64,000 nucleotides of DNA from Magnetospirillum sp. ME-1 (GCF_002105535.1 NZ_CP015848.1:2470624-2534623); one strand, 5' to 3'; shown: positions 37,197 through 46,569, counted from the stretch's first letter. Notes: generated by a model not told the origin, from the letters alone. A program made the numbers and translations.

Positions 37197-37287
37197 CTGT
37201 CATGCTGAGCGTCAGCGAAGCATCTTTCAGCCGTCGACGGTTGCCGTCCTGCCTGAAGGATCCTTCGGCTACGCCTCGGGATGACAG
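37197..37287. repeat. Dispersed intergenic repeat, family A, copy 2
   Basis: About 91 bp with ends CTGTCAT / ATGACAG, internal GCATCTTTCAG and GGATCCTTCGGCTACGCCTCGGG. It starts 10 bp after the DUF2333 stop. Most divergent of the three copies. Confidence 0.75.
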
Positions 37288-37408
37288 GTCCGGGCATTGA
37301 ACATTAGAAAACCATAAAATTCCTGTTGCCATTTGACCCCGGTTGGAGCGACAACCAAGGAACCCCGTAAGCGCCGGTCGAGAGCGCAAGGGGCAGGGGG
37401 CGGAAGGA

Positions 37409-38335
37409 ATGCAGATCTACCTTCCCATCGCCGAGATGTCGGTGAACGTCTTCGTCATCTTAGGGCTGGGTGGCGGAGTGGGATTCATGTCCGGCCTGTT
37501 CGGGGTCGGCGGCGGCTTCCTGATGACGCCGCTGCTGATCTTTTTGGGCGTGCCGCCCACCGTGGCGGTGGGGACCGAGGCCAACCAGATCGTCGCCTCG
37601 TCGGTGTCGGGCGTGCTGGCCCATTGGCGGCGCGGCAACGTCGACGTCAAGATGGGACTGATCCTGACGCTGGGCGGCTTTGTCGGCTCCACCCTCGGCG
37701 TCTATCTCTTCAAATGGCTGCGCGGCCTGGGCCAGATCGATCTGGTCATCTCGCTATGCTACATCATCTTCCTGGGCATCGTCGGCTCGCTGATGCTGGT
37801 GGAAAGCATCCAGGCGCTGATGGCCAGCAAGCGCAACGGCGGCAACGTCCCGGTGCGCAAGAAGCACCAGCACAGCTGGATGCACGGCCTGCCCTTCAAG
37901 ATGCGGTTCCGCCGCTCGCAGCTCTACATCAGCGCCGTCGTCCCGGCGGGTATCGGCCTGTTCGTCGGCATCCTGGCGGCCCTGATGGGCGTCGGCGGCG
38001 GCTTCATCATGGTGCCGGCCATGATCTACCTGCTGGGCATGCCCACGTCCGTGGTGGTGGGCACCTCGTTGTTCCAGATCATCTTCGTCACCGCCAACGC
38101 CACCTTCCTGCAATCGACCATGAACCACACGGTGGACGTGGTGCTTGCCCTGCTGCTGCTGGTGGGCGGGGTGATCGGCGCCCAGATCGGCGCCCGCTTC
38201 GGGGTCAAGCTGAAGGGCGAGCAGCTGCGCTCGCTGCTGGCGCTGATGGTGCTGGGCGTCTGCGTCAAGCTGCTGTTCGACATGGTGACGGTTCCCAGCG
38301 AACTGTTCGCCGCCGGAACGGGGGGCAAGCACTGA
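37409..38335 (+). CDS. TauE/SafE family membrane exporter
   Basis: 308 residues from ATG 37409, eight or so helices in two repeats, each with a glycine-rich motif: GLFGVGGGFLMTPLLIFLGVPPTVAVGT and ALMGVGGGFIMVPAMIYLLGMPTSVVVGT. The family exports sulfite, sulfoacetate or other organic sulfonates. Next gene (TIGR02186) overlaps by one base and is a known companion of this transporter subgroup in alphaproteobacteria. Confidence 0.9.
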   Translation: MQIYLPIAEMSVNVFVILGLGGGVGFMSGLFGVGGGFLMTPLLIFLGVPPTVAVGTEANQIVASSVSGVLAHWRRGNVDVKMGLILTLGGFVGSTLGVYLFKWLRGLGQIDLVISLCYIIFLGIVGSLMLVESIQALMASKRNGGNVPVRKKHQHSWMHGLPFKMRFRRSQLYISAVVPAGIGLFVGILAALMGVGGGFIMVPAMIYLLGMPTSVVVGTSLFQIIFVTANATFLQSTMNHTVDVVLALLLLVGGVIGAQIGARFGVKLKGEQLRSLLALMVLGVCVKLLFDMVTVPSELFAAGTGGKH

Positions 38336-39084
38336 TGCGGCGGCTTCTCCTCGCCCTGCTGCTGCTGCTGCCCGTGGCCCAAACCCATGCGGCCGAGCCG
38401 CTGGTCGCCGATTTGTCCAAGCATCTGGTGGCCATCACCACCGGTTTCGCCGGTACCGACGTCCTGCTGTTCGGTGCCATCGAGGAGGTGGGCGACGGCA
38501 AGACCGGCGACGTGGTGGTGGTGGTGCGCGGCCCCAACAAGGCCGAGACCCTGCGACGCAAGGACCGCGCCGCCGGCATCTGGATCAATTCGGGCATCGC
38601 CAAGGTGGACAACGCGCCGTCGTTCTATCATGTGGCGTCGACCCGTCCCCTGGACCAGCTGGCCCCGCCCGGCATCCTGGGGCGTCATCAGATCGGCCTG
38701 GATCACCTGGACCTGGACATCCGGGTCAAGGATACCGGCGCCGACCTGGACCAGTACCGCCGGGCGCTGATCCGCCTGAACCAGAAGAAGGGCCTTTACG
38801 GCGACAAGGTCACCGATATCGGCATGCTGAGCCAGCGCCTGTTCCGCACCGACGTGCATTTCCCCGCCAACGTGCCGGTGGGGGTGTACATGGTCGAGGT
38901 CTACCTGATGGTGGGCGGCCAGGTGGTCAGTGCCCAGACCACGCCGCTGGTGGTGAGCAAGATTGGCATCGGCGCCGACGTCTACGACTTCGCCCATCAG
39001 CAGGCGGCGGCCTACGGCCTCATCGCCATCGCGCTGGCGGCCTTCGCCGGCTGGCTGGCGGCGGTGGTCTTCAAGAAAGCCTGA
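38335..39084 (+). CDS. TIGR02186 family periplasmic/membrane protein
   Basis: 249 residues, start ATG 38335 overlapping the TauE stop (TGATG). Signal peptide ending TQTHAAEPLVADL, a beta-rich exported domain (HLVAITTGFAGTDVLLFGAIEE, VVVVRGPNKAETLRRKDRAAGIWIN) and one C-terminal membrane helix (AYGLIAIALAAFAGWLAAVVF). This alphaproteobacterial family is almost always next to TauE-like exporters and probably forms a complex with it. Confidence 0.88.
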   Translation: MRRLLLALLLLLPVAQTHAAEPLVADLSKHLVAITTGFAGTDVLLFGAIEEVGDGKTGDVVVVVRGPNKAETLRRKDRAAGIWINSGIAKVDNAPSFYHVASTRPLDQLAPPGILGRHQIGLDHLDLDIRVKDTGADLDQYRRALIRLNQKKGLYGDKVTDIGMLSQRLFRTDVHFPANVPVGVYMVEVYLMVGGQVVSAQTTPLVVSKIGIGADVYDFAHQQAAAYGLIAIALAAFAGWLAAVVFKKA

Positions 39085-39104
39085 CCATTCCCGGGGAGAA
39101 CATC

Positions 39105-39572
39105 ATGCCGACCAATCGCGTTTTCCTGGTGGTTGTGGACGATTCGCCCGAGATGCAGGCGGCGCTGCGCTTCGCCTGCCGCCGGGCCTATTCCTCCGGC
39201 GGGCAGGTGGCGCTGCTCCGGGTGATCGAGCCCACCGAGTACGAGCACTTCGCCTCCATCGGCAATCTGATGCGGGCCGAAGCGCGCGAGGCGGCCGAGG
39301 AGCTTCTCAACCGCCTGGCCGGCGACGTCAACCAGATGTCGGGCCACATGCCGGTGCTGTACGTGCGCGAGGGCAACCCCAGGGACGAGCTGATCGCCCT
39401 GATCGCCGAGGAGCCGTCCATCTCGGTGCTGGTGCTGGCCGCCGACACCGGACCGGGCGGGCCGGGACCGCTGGTCACCGCGCTCACCGGCAAGTATATC
39501 GGCAAGCTGCGCGTGCCGCTCACCCTGGTGCCGGGCAGCCTGACGCCGGACCAGATCGACGCCATCTGCTAG
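39105..39572 (+). CDS. Universal stress protein (UspA family)
   Basis: 155 residues: VFLVVVDDSPEMQAALRFACRRA front and a C-terminal segment with a Gly-rich turn (AADTGPGGPGPLVTALTG) close to the ATP-binding G-2x-G-9x-G-S/T pattern, followed by KLRVPLTLVPG. Third gene of the TauE-TIGR02186-Usp run (20 bp gap), suggesting a stress or sulfur link that is not proven. Confidence 0.88.
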   Translation: MPTNRVFLVVVDDSPEMQAALRFACRRAYSSGGQVALLRVIEPTEYEHFASIGNLMRAEAREAAEELLNRLAGDVNQMSGHMPVLYVREGNPRDELIALIAEEPSISVLVLAADTGPGGPGPLVTALTGKYIGKLRVPLTLVPGSLTPDQIDAIC

Positions 39573-39680
39573 GGGCGCGCCTTCCGCCATCGGTCAGGCT
39601 TCATCCTACTCCTTGACTCGGAGATCGGTGACGCCATCTACTATGGGGCAGTTTCCGTGCCCCGAATCGTAAGGACCCCC

Positions 39681-40229
39681 ATGTTCATCCAGACCGAACC
39701 CACCCCCAATCCCGCCACCCTGAAGTTCCTCCCCGGCACCGTGGTGATGGGCCAGGGCACCGCCGATTTCGCCGATTCCTCGCGCGCCTCCGGCTCGCCG
39801 CTCGCCACCCGCCTGTTCGCCATCGAAGGCGTGGGCAGCGTGTTCCTCGGCACCGACTTCATCACCGTGGCCAAGGCCGATTCCGCCGACTGGCAGGTGG
39901 TCAAGCCCCAGGTGCTGGCGGCCATCATGGACCACTTCAATTCCGGCGATCCGGTGATCAATCCCGGCTCCGAGGCGGCCGCCGCCACCGGCGACGACGA
40001 CGGCATCGTCATGCAGATCAAGGAGCTGCTGGATACCCGCGTGCGTCCCGCCGTGGCCCAGGACGGCGGCGACATCATCTTCCGCGCCTTCGAGGACGGC
40101 ATCGTCTACCTGCACCTGCAGGGCGCCTGCTCGGGCTGTCCCAGCTCCAGCGCCACCCTGAAGCACGGCATCGAGAACATGCTGAAGTATTATGTTCCCG
40201 AGGTGATGGCCGTTCAGGCGGTGGACTAA
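39681..40229 (+). CDS. nfuA: NifU-like Fe-S scaffold/carrier protein
   Basis: 182 residues from ATG 39681. Nfu_N domain (MFIQTEPTPNPATLKFLPG ... RLFAIEGVGSVFLGTDFITVAK) followed by the NifU C-domain with GACSGCPSSSATLKHGIENML, whose CxxC binds a 4Fe-4S cluster. Delivers clusters to target apoproteins. Length is typical for alphaproteobacterial and mitochondrial-type Nfu. Monocistronic. Confidence 0.95.
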   Translation: MFIQTEPTPNPATLKFLPGTVVMGQGTADFADSSRASGSPLATRLFAIEGVGSVFLGTDFITVAKADSADWQVVKPQVLAAIMDHFNSGDPVINPGSEAAAATGDDDGIVMQIKELLDTRVRPAVAQDGGDIIFRAFEDGIVYLHLQGACSGCPSSSATLKHGIENMLKYYVPEVMAVQAVD

Positions 40230-40256
40230 CCACCTCTGATCGCACGGTTTGTCCTG

Positions 40257-40294
40257 CGCGCCCCGAGGCCCCGGCCCGGGGCGCGTTCCGTTTC
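40257..40294 (+). terminator. Terminator-like hairpin after nfuA
   Basis: CGCGCCCCG / CGGGGCGCG 9-bp stem, then TTCCGTTTCTG (imperfect T run), 28 bp after the stop. Confidence 0.6.
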
Positions 40295-40319
40295 TGTTCA
40301 TATATCGGGCGGTTTTTGG

Positions 40320-40333
40320 TTGATCTAGCTCAA
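40320..40333. promoter_or_regulatory. FNR/CRP-like box upstream of the glucosaminidase gene
   Basis: TTGATCTAGCTCAA, one base from consensus TTGAT-N4-ATCAA, 58 bp before the ATG at 40392. Same single deviation as the box before irr. Confidence 0.5.
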
Positions 40334-40391
40334 TCGTCTCGGGTATGGTCTTCGTCGATATTGCACTGCAACAAAATGGAGGCAGGCCGAT

Positions 40392-41321
40392 ATGCGATGC
40401 GGGTCGATCGGGTCCCGAATCTTCACAGCCGTCAGTTTCGCCGCCCTTCTGGGTGCGGTTGGCGGGCTTTACTGGATGGTTCTTCAAGACAAGGCCGCGC
40501 CCGTCGCGGTGCCCCGTCCCCTGGTGAGCGAGGCCGCACAGCCGCAAGGCGCGATGCTCACCGGTGACGACGTCAGCAACGCCGCCCGGCTGAACGCCGC
40601 CCTCGACCGCATGGGCTATCGCCTCGACGCGGTGGCGGCCGGTCAGGCCGATGTGCCGCCGCTGTTCCTGCCCAATGTTCCCGGCGACATCGACGACCTG
40701 CCCGACATCGAGGGCAAGAAGGCGGTGTTCCTGCGCGTCACGCTGCCCCTGGTTCTGGCGGTCAACGAAGAGATCGCCGCCGAGCGCTCGCGTCTGCTCG
40801 ACATCATGAACCGCAAGGCCAACCGCCTGCATATCGCCGCCTCGGACCAGGCCTGGCTGGCCGATCTGGCGAGCCGCTACGAGGTGGACGACGGCAATCT
40901 GCGCAAGCTTCTGTCCCGCGTCGACGTGGTGCCTCCCTCTTTGGCGCTGGCCCAGTCGGCCGAGGAATCGGGCTGGGGCACCTCCAAGCTGGTGCGCCGC
41001 TCGCGCAATCTGTTCGGCCACACGGTCGAGGCCTCGGCCGATGGTTCGGGCATGCGCAACTTCACCACCCTGTACGAGGCGGTGCGCGCCTATGTCCACA
41101 ACCTCAACACCCACCGCGCCTATGAGAGCCTGCGCCGGGTGCGCGCCCAGGCCCGCGGCGAAGGCGGGCTGCCCGACGGCCATGTGATGGCGGCGGCGCT
41201 CGCCACCTATTCCGAGCGCGGCGACGCCTATGTCCAGACCATCCGCACCCTGATCCGCCGCAACGAGCTGAACCGCTACGATCAGGCCCGCCTGGGCCGG
41301 CCGCAGGTCCGGAAGGGCTGA
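40392..41321 (+). CDS. Bax-type glucosaminidase (peptidoglycan hydrolase)
   Basis: 309 residues from ATG 40392 with GGAGGC upstream. Signal-anchor helix ARIFTAVSFAALLGAVGGLYWMV near the N-terminus, then a Bax/glucosaminidase domain: PPSLALAQSAEESGWGTSKLVRRSRNLFG, where Glu in AEESGWG is the likely catalytic acid, and a later YSERGDAYVQTIRTLIRRNEL. Expected to hydrolyse GlcNAc linkages in peptidoglycan at the inner-membrane outer face. An FNR-like site upstream suggests oxygen-linked control. Confidence 0.86.
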   Translation: MRCGSIGSRIFTAVSFAALLGAVGGLYWMVLQDKAAPVAVPRPLVSEAAQPQGAMLTGDDVSNAARLNAALDRMGYRLDAVAAGQADVPPLFLPNVPGDIDDLPDIEGKKAVFLRVTLPLVLAVNEEIAAERSRLLDIMNRKANRLHIAASDQAWLADLASRYEVDDGNLRKLLSRVDVVPPSLALAQSAEESGWGTSKLVRRSRNLFGHTVEASADGSGMRNFTTLYEAVRAYVHNLNTHRAYESLRRVRAQARGEGGLPDGHVMAAALATYSERGDAYVQTIRTLIRRNELNRYDQARLGRPQVRKG

Positions 41322-41343
41322 ATTCGGGCAAGGCGGGCGGCGA

Positions 41344-41378
41344 CGCCCGCGCTCCTACACTATCCCGGAGCGCGGGCG
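41344..41378. terminator. Bidirectional hairpin between convergent genes
   Basis: Perfect CGCCCGCGCTCC / GGAGCGCGGGCG 12-bp stem; the right arm lies inside the last codons of the hemerythrin gene. Serves both the glucosaminidase and hemerythrin transcripts by position. Confidence 0.65.
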
Positions 41379-42157
41379 CCCTGCCCGTCACCGCCAAGAT
41401 CCCGGCGGTCGATGCCCAGAATATGCTCCATCACCCAGAACCGCAGGTAATGATCCACCAGGACGCCGAGCTTATGCCCATCGGCGGCGGCCAACTCGTC
41501 CAGCTGGCCCAGCATGCGGGCATGCTCGGCGCGGTGATGGGACAGCGGCCCGCCGCTGGCTTCCAGGTACCGCTCCTCGGCGGCGAAATGAATCCGGGTC
41601 AGTTCGAGAAACTGCCGCATCAGGTCGGCGCAGTCGGCGTGTGCGTGATCCCGCGACGCCCGTGACAGCCGGTTGAACAGATCGACCATGCGGTGATGCT
41701 GGTCATCCACCCAATCGATGCCGATGACCATCAAACCCGTCCATTTCAGGGGCGAATTGCCGGAATGGGCGCGGACGGCGTCCCAATAGGCGGCGTCCTC
41801 CAGCATCTCGTGGTCCAGCAGGGTCTGTTCCAACTCGTCGAGAATGAGGTGGCGGGAGGCCGGCGTGGCGAACGAGTCCAGCGATTCGAGGATGCCGTCC
41901 AGACGCCGCAGGATCGCGGCATGGGCGCTGTCATGGCTGGCCGCCGCGTCGAAGCCCGCGCCGCTGTAGATCACCTTCTCCACCGCGAAATGGCGGGCCA
42001 GCACCCGGCGGAATTCGGCCAAAGCCGCCCCGAACGGCTCGGGCCCGCCGCCGTCGCGCGCCGCCAGCGCCGCCTGCTGAATCAACGCGTTCAGCTGCGC
42101 ATGCTGCTGGTCGATCAGCGGATTGCCGCTGGGTGGAATTGAATGAGCCTGGGGCAT
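41360..42157 (-). CDS. Tandem two-domain bacteriohemerythrin
   Basis: 265 residues from ATG 42157. Two complete hemerythrin domains. Domain 1 (about 12-130): IDQQHAQLN, RHFAVEKVIY (HxxxE), SHDSAHAAIL (HxxxH), LLDHEMLED (HxxxxD). Domain 2 (about 140-255): VDDQHHRMVD, HFAAEERYLE, HHRAEHARM, VMEHILGID. Both should bind a di-iron, oxygen-carrying centre. Single-domain forms are about 130 residues; this fused pair is unusual. No signal or output domain. Confidence 0.93.
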   Translation of the reverse strand: MPQAHSIPPSGNPLIDQQHAQLNALIQQAALAARDGGGPEPFGAALAEFRRVLARHFAVEKVIYSGAGFDAAASHDSAHAAILRRLDGILESLDSFATPASRHLILDELEQTLLDHEMLEDAAYWDAVRAHSGNSPLKWTGLMVIGIDWVDDQHHRMVDLFNRLSRASRDHAHADCADLMRQFLELTRIHFAAEERYLEASGGPLSHHRAEHARMLGQLDELAAADGHKLGVLVDHYLRFWVMEHILGIDRRDLGGDGQGARAPG

Positions 42158-42232
42158 GGCCTCCACCACGAAGCGTGGGGCTGGATGGACAGCATGCCAT
42201 GGTGGCAATGGGACGGCAACGATGATCAGAAA

Positions 42233-42268
42233 GAGAAAAACCCCCGCCGGCTGCCCGGCGGGGGTTTC
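42233..42268 (-). terminator. Intrinsic terminator of acnB
   Basis: On the minus strand CCCCCGCCGG-GCAG-CCGGCGGGGG followed by TTTTTCTC, about 170 bp past the acnB stop with a family B repeat in between. Confidence 0.88.
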
Positions 42269-42319
42269 GCTTGATTATTTAAACCAAGATGCACTGATCG
42301 GAACCGATCAGCGCATCGC

Positions 42320-42395
42320 CCTCAGTCGCCGGGCGGGCGCTGTGCGCCCTTGGCTCCCGCCGCATAAGCGGCGCGGCCCTTCGGGCCTAACCAAA
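42320..42395. repeat. Dispersed repeat, family B, copy 2 (inverted)
   Basis: Reverse complement of the element at 22016-22092: shares TTTGGTTAGGCCC, GGGCCGCGCCGCTTATGCGG, AGCCAAG and CCGGCGACTGAGG; the arm after AGCCAAG has compensating changes that keep its hairpin. Confidence 0.82.
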
Positions 42396-42437
42396 TCCCA
42401 ATGAGTCCGGCTCATCGGGATTTGGTGTTACCCCGGA

Positions 42438-45023
42438 TCAGACGGCGACCTTGGCGGCCACGTCGCTGAACTCGGCGATCTTGTCGAAGTTCATGTAGCG
42501 ATAGACTTCGGCGGCCTTGGCGTTGACCACGTTCACCTGCTGCATGTACTCGGCCACCGTCGGGATCTTGCCCATCAGGGCGCAGACGGCGGCCAGCTCG
42601 GCCGAGCCGAGATAGACGTTGGTGTCGATGCCCAGGCGGTTGGGGAAGTTCCGCGTCGAGGTGGACATGGCGGTCGAGCCCTTGCGGATCTGCGCCTGGT
42701 TGCCCATGCACAGGGAGCAGCCGGGCATTTCCATGCGCGCGCCCGACTTGCCCAGCACCGAGTAGTAGCCTTCCTCGTTGAGGATCATGGCGTCCATCTT
42801 GGTGGGCGGCGCGATCCACAGGCGAGTCGGGATGTCGGACTTGCCTTCCAGCACCTTACCGGCGGCGCGGAAGTGACCGATATTGGTCATGCACGAGCCG
42901 ATGAACACCTCGTCGATCTGGGCGCCGGCCACTTCGGACAGCAGCTTGACGTCGTCGGGATCGTTCGGGCAGGCGACGATGGGCTCCTTGACGTCGGCCA
43001 GATCGATCTCGATCACGGCGGCGTATTCGGCGTCCGCATCGGGGGCCAGCAGGTCGGGCTTGGCAATCCAGGCCTCCATGGCCTTGATGCGGCGGCCCAG
43101 CGTGCGGGCATCCTCGTAGCCGTTGGCGATCATCCACTTCATCAGGGTGATGTTGGACGTCATGTACTCGATGATCGGAGCCTTATCCAGGCGCACCGAG
43201 CAGGCGGCGGCCGAACGCTCGGCGGCGGCGTCGGACAGTTCGAACGCCTGTTCGACCTTGAGGTCGGGCAGGCCCTCGATCTCCAGGATGCGGCCGGAGA
43301 AGACGTTCTTCTTGCCCTTCTTCTCCACGGTCAGCAGGCCGGCGCGGATGGCGTAAAGGGGGATGGCGTTGACCAGGTCACGCAGGGTGACGCCGGGCTG
43401 CATCTTGCCCTTGAAGCGGACCAGCACCGATTCCGGCATGTCCAGCGGCATGACGCCGGTGGCGGCGGCAAAGGCCACCAGACCGGAACCGGCCGGGAAG
43501 GAGATGCCGATGGGGAAGCGGGTGTGGGAATCGCCGCCGGTGCCCACGGTGTCGGGCAGCAGCAGGCGGTTCAGCCAGGAATGGATGACGCCGTCGCCAG
43601 GGCGCAGGGCCACGCCCCCACGGGTGGAGATGAAGCCCGGCAGCTCGCGGTGGGTCTTGACATCCACCAGCTTGGGGTAGGCGGCGGTGTGGCAGAAAGA
43701 CTGCATCACCATGTCGGCGGAGAAGCCGAGACAGGCCAGATCCTTCAGCTCGTCACGGGTCATGGGACCGGTGGTGTCCTGGGAGCCCACGGTGGTCATC
43801 TTGGGCTCGCAATAGGTGCCGGGACGCATGCCCTTGCCCTCGGGCAGGCCACAGGCGCGGCCGACCATCTTCTGGGCGAGGCTGAAGCCCTTGCCGGTAT
43901 CCTTGGGAACGGCCGGCAGGCGGAACAGGGTGGAGACCGGCAGGCCCAGGGCCTCGCGGGCCTTGGCGGTGAGCCCACGGCCGATGATCAGCGGAATGCG
44001 GCCGCCGGCACGCACTTCGTCGAAGATCACCTCGGACTTGACGGTGAATTCGGCGATGACCTTGCCGTCCTTCAGCGCCTTGCCCTCATAGGGACGCAGC
44101 TCGACCACATCGCCCATGTTCATCTGGTTGACGTCCAGCTCGATGGGCAGCGCGCCCGCGTCTTCCATGGTGTTGTAGAAGATGGGGGCGATCTTGGTGC
44201 CCAGGCAGACACCGCCGAAGCGCTTGTTGGGGACGTAGGGGATGTCCTCGCCGGTGAACCACAGCACCGAGTTGGTGGCGGACTTGCGCGACGAGCCGGT
44301 GCCCACCACGTCGCCCACATAGGCCACCAGGTTGCCCTTGGCCTTCAGGGCCTCGAGCTGCTTGATGGGGCCGCGGTTGCCGGGCTCGTCCGCCTCGATG
44401 CCGGGGCGGGGATTCTTCAGCATGGCCAGCGCGTGCAGGGGGATGTCCGGGCGGCTCCAGGCGTCGGGCGCCGGCGACAGATCGTCGGTGTTGGTCTCGC
44501 CGGTCACCTTGAAGATGGTGACGGTAAGCGACTTCGGCACTTCGGGGCGCGAGGTGAACCACTCGGCGTCGGCCCAGGACTGCAGCACCGCCTTGGCGTT
44601 GGCGTTGCCCTTGTCGGCCAGCTCCTTGACGTCGTGGAAGAAGTCGAACACCAGCAGGGTCTTCTTCAGGCCCTCGGCCGCCACGGCGCCCACCTTGGCG
44701 TCGCCCAGCAGCTCGATCAGCGGCTTGACGTTGAAGCCGCCCAGCATGGTGCCCAGCAGCTCGGCGGCCTTCTCGCGGCTGATCAGCGCGCAAGCCACGG
44801 TGCCCTTGGCCACCTTGTCCAGGAACTCGGCCTTGATCTTGGCGGCGTCGTCCACGCCGGCGGGAACGCGATAGGTGATCAGATCGACGAGGGCCTGCTC
44901 CTCGCCCTTGGGCGGGTTTTGCAGCAGGCCGACCAGGGCCTGGGTCTGCTCCGCCGACAGCGGCAGGGGGGGAATCCCGAGCGCGGCGCGTTCGGCGACA
45001 TGCTGGCGATAGGCTTCAAGCAC
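42438..45023 (-). CDS. acnB: Aconitate hydratase B
   Basis: 861 residues from GTG 45023 ([16 protein letters not shown]), behind GAGAGGATTACGCC; E. coli AcnB has 865. HEAT-like domain and swivel domain at the front, then the catalytic core with Fe-S ligands in [11 protein letters not shown] and [10 protein letters not shown]. Converts citrate to isocitrate in the TCA cycle, and as AcnB can act as an iron-dependent RNA-binding regulator. Followed by a repeat and a strong terminator. Confidence 0.96.
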   Translation of the reverse strand: MLEAYRQHVAERAALGIPPLPLSAEQTQALVGLLQNPPKGEEQALVDLITYRVPAGVDDAAKIKAEFLDKVAKGTVACALISREKAAELLGTMLGGFNVKPLIELLGDAKVGAVAAEGLKKTLLVFDFFHDVKELADKGNANAKAVLQSWADAEWFTSRPEVPKSLTVTIFKVTGETNTDDLSPAPDAWSRPDIPLHALAMLKNPRPGIEADEPGNRGPIKQLEALKAKGNLVAYVGDVVGTGSSRKSATNSVLWFTGEDIPYVPNKRFGGVCLGTKIAPIFYNTMEDAGALPIELDVNQMNMGDVVELRPYEGKALKDGKVIAEFTVKSEVIFDEVRAGGRIPLIIGRGLTAKAREALGLPVSTLFRLPAVPKDTGKGFSLAQKMVGRACGLPEGKGMRPGTYCEPKMTTVGSQDTTGPMTRDELKDLACLGFSADMVMQSFCHTAAYPKLVDVKTHRELPGFISTRGGVALRPGDGVIHSWLNRLLLPDTVGTGGDSHTRFPIGISFPAGSGLVAFAAATGVMPLDMPESVLVRFKGKMQPGVTLRDLVNAIPLYAIRAGLLTVEKKGKKNVFSGRILEIEGLPDLKVEQAFELSDAAAERSAAACSVRLDKAPIIEYMTSNITLMKWMIANGYEDARTLGRRIKAMEAWIAKPDLLAPDADAEYAAVIEIDLADVKEPIVACPNDPDDVKLLSEVAGAQIDEVFIGSCMTNIGHFRAAGKVLEGKSDIPTRLWIAPPTKMDAMILNEEGYYSVLGKSGARMEMPGCSLCMGNQAQIRKGSTAMSTSTRNFPNRLGIDTNVYLGSAELAAVCALMGKIPTVAEYMQQVNVVNAKAAEVYRYMNFDKIAEFSDVAAKVAV

Positions 45024-45334
45024 GGCGTAATCCTCTCGATCAAGGTTGCGGCCCCACTTCCGGGTGGTTCGGCCGATCCGTTGGACGCACGCAAACACCG
45101 CGACCTTGGCTGCCGCCGAGGCCCCCGGTGTCCGGTGCGCAGGATACCACCCTTAAGTGGGGGTTCAAGCGGAAGAAAACTACCCCCAACGCCCGTCCAG
45201 GGAAAAGACAAATTCTCAGGGCCGCTCCGCATGGCGTCCATGAAATCGCCACAATTGCCCCCGATGATCCCCGTCATGGCCCTCGCCAAGGCCGCCGCTC
45301 CCCCGTCCCCTCTCGAGCGGCAGCCGGCCAGACG

Positions 45335-45371
45335 CGGCGGCCGGTGCTTCCCCCCCTAGCACCGGCCGCCG
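45335..45371. terminator. Strong hairpin in the gap upstream of acnB
   Basis: Perfect 13-bp stem CGGCGGCCGGTGC / GCACCGGCCGCCG with an 11-base loop. It lies 40 bp after the stop of the DUF1848 gene and lacks a T run. The remaining 45024-45334 segment holds the acnB leader and no gene I can support. Confidence 0.6.
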
Positions 45372-45410
45372 CACTTATTTCCAGGTCCCTCAATCGCCGG
45401 GCGGGTCGCC

Positions 45411-46340
45411 TCACAGCAGGGTCGGTGGCTTCTCCTCCTGCCCCAGCCAGGGCGGCGGCAGCAGGAATTCGGACTCGGGGTCGTGTTCGGCGTAACGGCG
45501 CTTGGCCAGGGTGCGGCTGCCCACCGCATAACAATAGGTGCAGCCGTGCGGGCAGGTGTCGTATTCGCCCAGGTCCCGGCTTTCGTGGCACAGACAGCCG
45601 GGGCGGTTGCCCTTGACCTTTGCGTCGATCCGCCGGTCCAGACCCCAGCCCCTGGCCACGTCCTCCAGCCGCCTTGCGTCGATGCAGGACGACGGCTCGA
45701 TGCCGGGCGCCAGCAGATCGGGCTGCGAACACAGGGTCAGGCGAATGCCATGCGTGGAGGCCAATTCCGCAAGGCGGAGCAGCAAGGCGCGCTTGTCCCC
45801 GGGCGAAGGGTCGCTCCAGCCGAAGCGATGGGCGCGGGCGGCAACGGCCAGATTGCGTTCGGTCTTGCGGTAGAGGGTGGCGAAGGACACCGACACCTCG
45901 TCGGCGACACCCTCCAGACGCGCCGCCAGTCGGGCGAAGTTCTCCTCATGCCAGTCGAGAGGGGTCAGCGAGGTGGCCAGAATCGGATCGTAGCGCCACA
46001 CCACGGTGCGGGGACCATGGATGCTGGCCGATTCCGCCATCAGGGAAAGCGAACGCTCCACCTCGATCACCGAGCTTTCCAGGGCGCGGGGATAGCCGGT
46101 CAGGGTGCAGTGCAGGACGAAGGGCAATTCCGCCCGGCGGATCTCCGCCAGGGCGTCCCGGAACGGACCGGGATTGCGGGTCCAGAACACGAAGCCGTCC
46201 ACGCCGGACCGCAGCGGTATGGTGGAGACCTGCCGGCCATAGGGATTGACCGCCTTGGCCCAGCCCGCCCGGAACCGGTTGAGGAACCAGCGGCCGTAAA
46301 AGGCGGGAATGTCGGTGCGATAGCTGGCCGAGACGATCAT
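45411..46340 (-). CDS. DUF1848 (radical-SAM-like) protein
   Basis: 309 residues from ATG 46340 (MIVSASYRTDIPAFYGRWF). DUF1848 core: FVFWTRNPGPFRDAL, WRYDPILATSLTPLDWHEENF and near the C-terminus a Cys cluster CLCHESRDLGEYDTCPHGCTYCYA with the CxxxCxxC pattern of radical-SAM enzymes, unusually at the C-terminal end. Substrate unknown. Divergent from the transglycosylase gene. Confidence 0.85.
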   Translation of the reverse strand: MIVSASYRTDIPAFYGRWFLNRFRAGWAKAVNPYGRQVSTIPLRSGVDGFVFWTRNPGPFRDALAEIRRAELPFVLHCTLTGYPRALESSVIEVERSLSLMAESASIHGPRTVVWRYDPILATSLTPLDWHEENFARLAARLEGVADEVSVSFATLYRKTERNLAVAARAHRFGWSDPSPGDKRALLLRLAELASTHGIRLTLCSQPDLLAPGIEPSSCIDARRLEDVARGWGLDRRIDAKVKGNRPGCLCHESRDLGEYDTCPHGCTYCYAVGSRTLAKRRYAEHDPESEFLLPPPWLGQEEKPPTLL

Positions 46341-46519
46341 TCCCCCATTATGAAGGTTGCGGCCCAATCCTGCCACAGCGACTCGGGGTGTCAGTTTATC
46401 TCATTGTTTTCACAGGTAATTTTACAATTCATTCATGAATCGCGAGTCGTTTTTCGTTGCCCCGGAGGGGGGCGTCATTTATAAAACCGCTGACCACGAT
46501 TGGTTTTGTCGATAACCCC

Positions 46520-46569
46520 GTGGTCCGGTCCCGGCGCGCGATCCGCGAGCGGCGGGCGAATCGGACCAC
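46520..46569 (+). other. Possible leader hairpin before the transglycosylase gene
   Basis: GTGGTCCG and CGGACCAC (8-bp perfect arms) bracket GC-rich sequence and end 12 bp before the AGGAG ribosome site. Could shape the 5' leader; function is speculative. Confidence 0.35.

Noticed and set aside
42873-45359. 828-codon open frame opposite acnB
   Set aside because: Shadow of acnB; composition Gly/His/Gln-rich, no family features.
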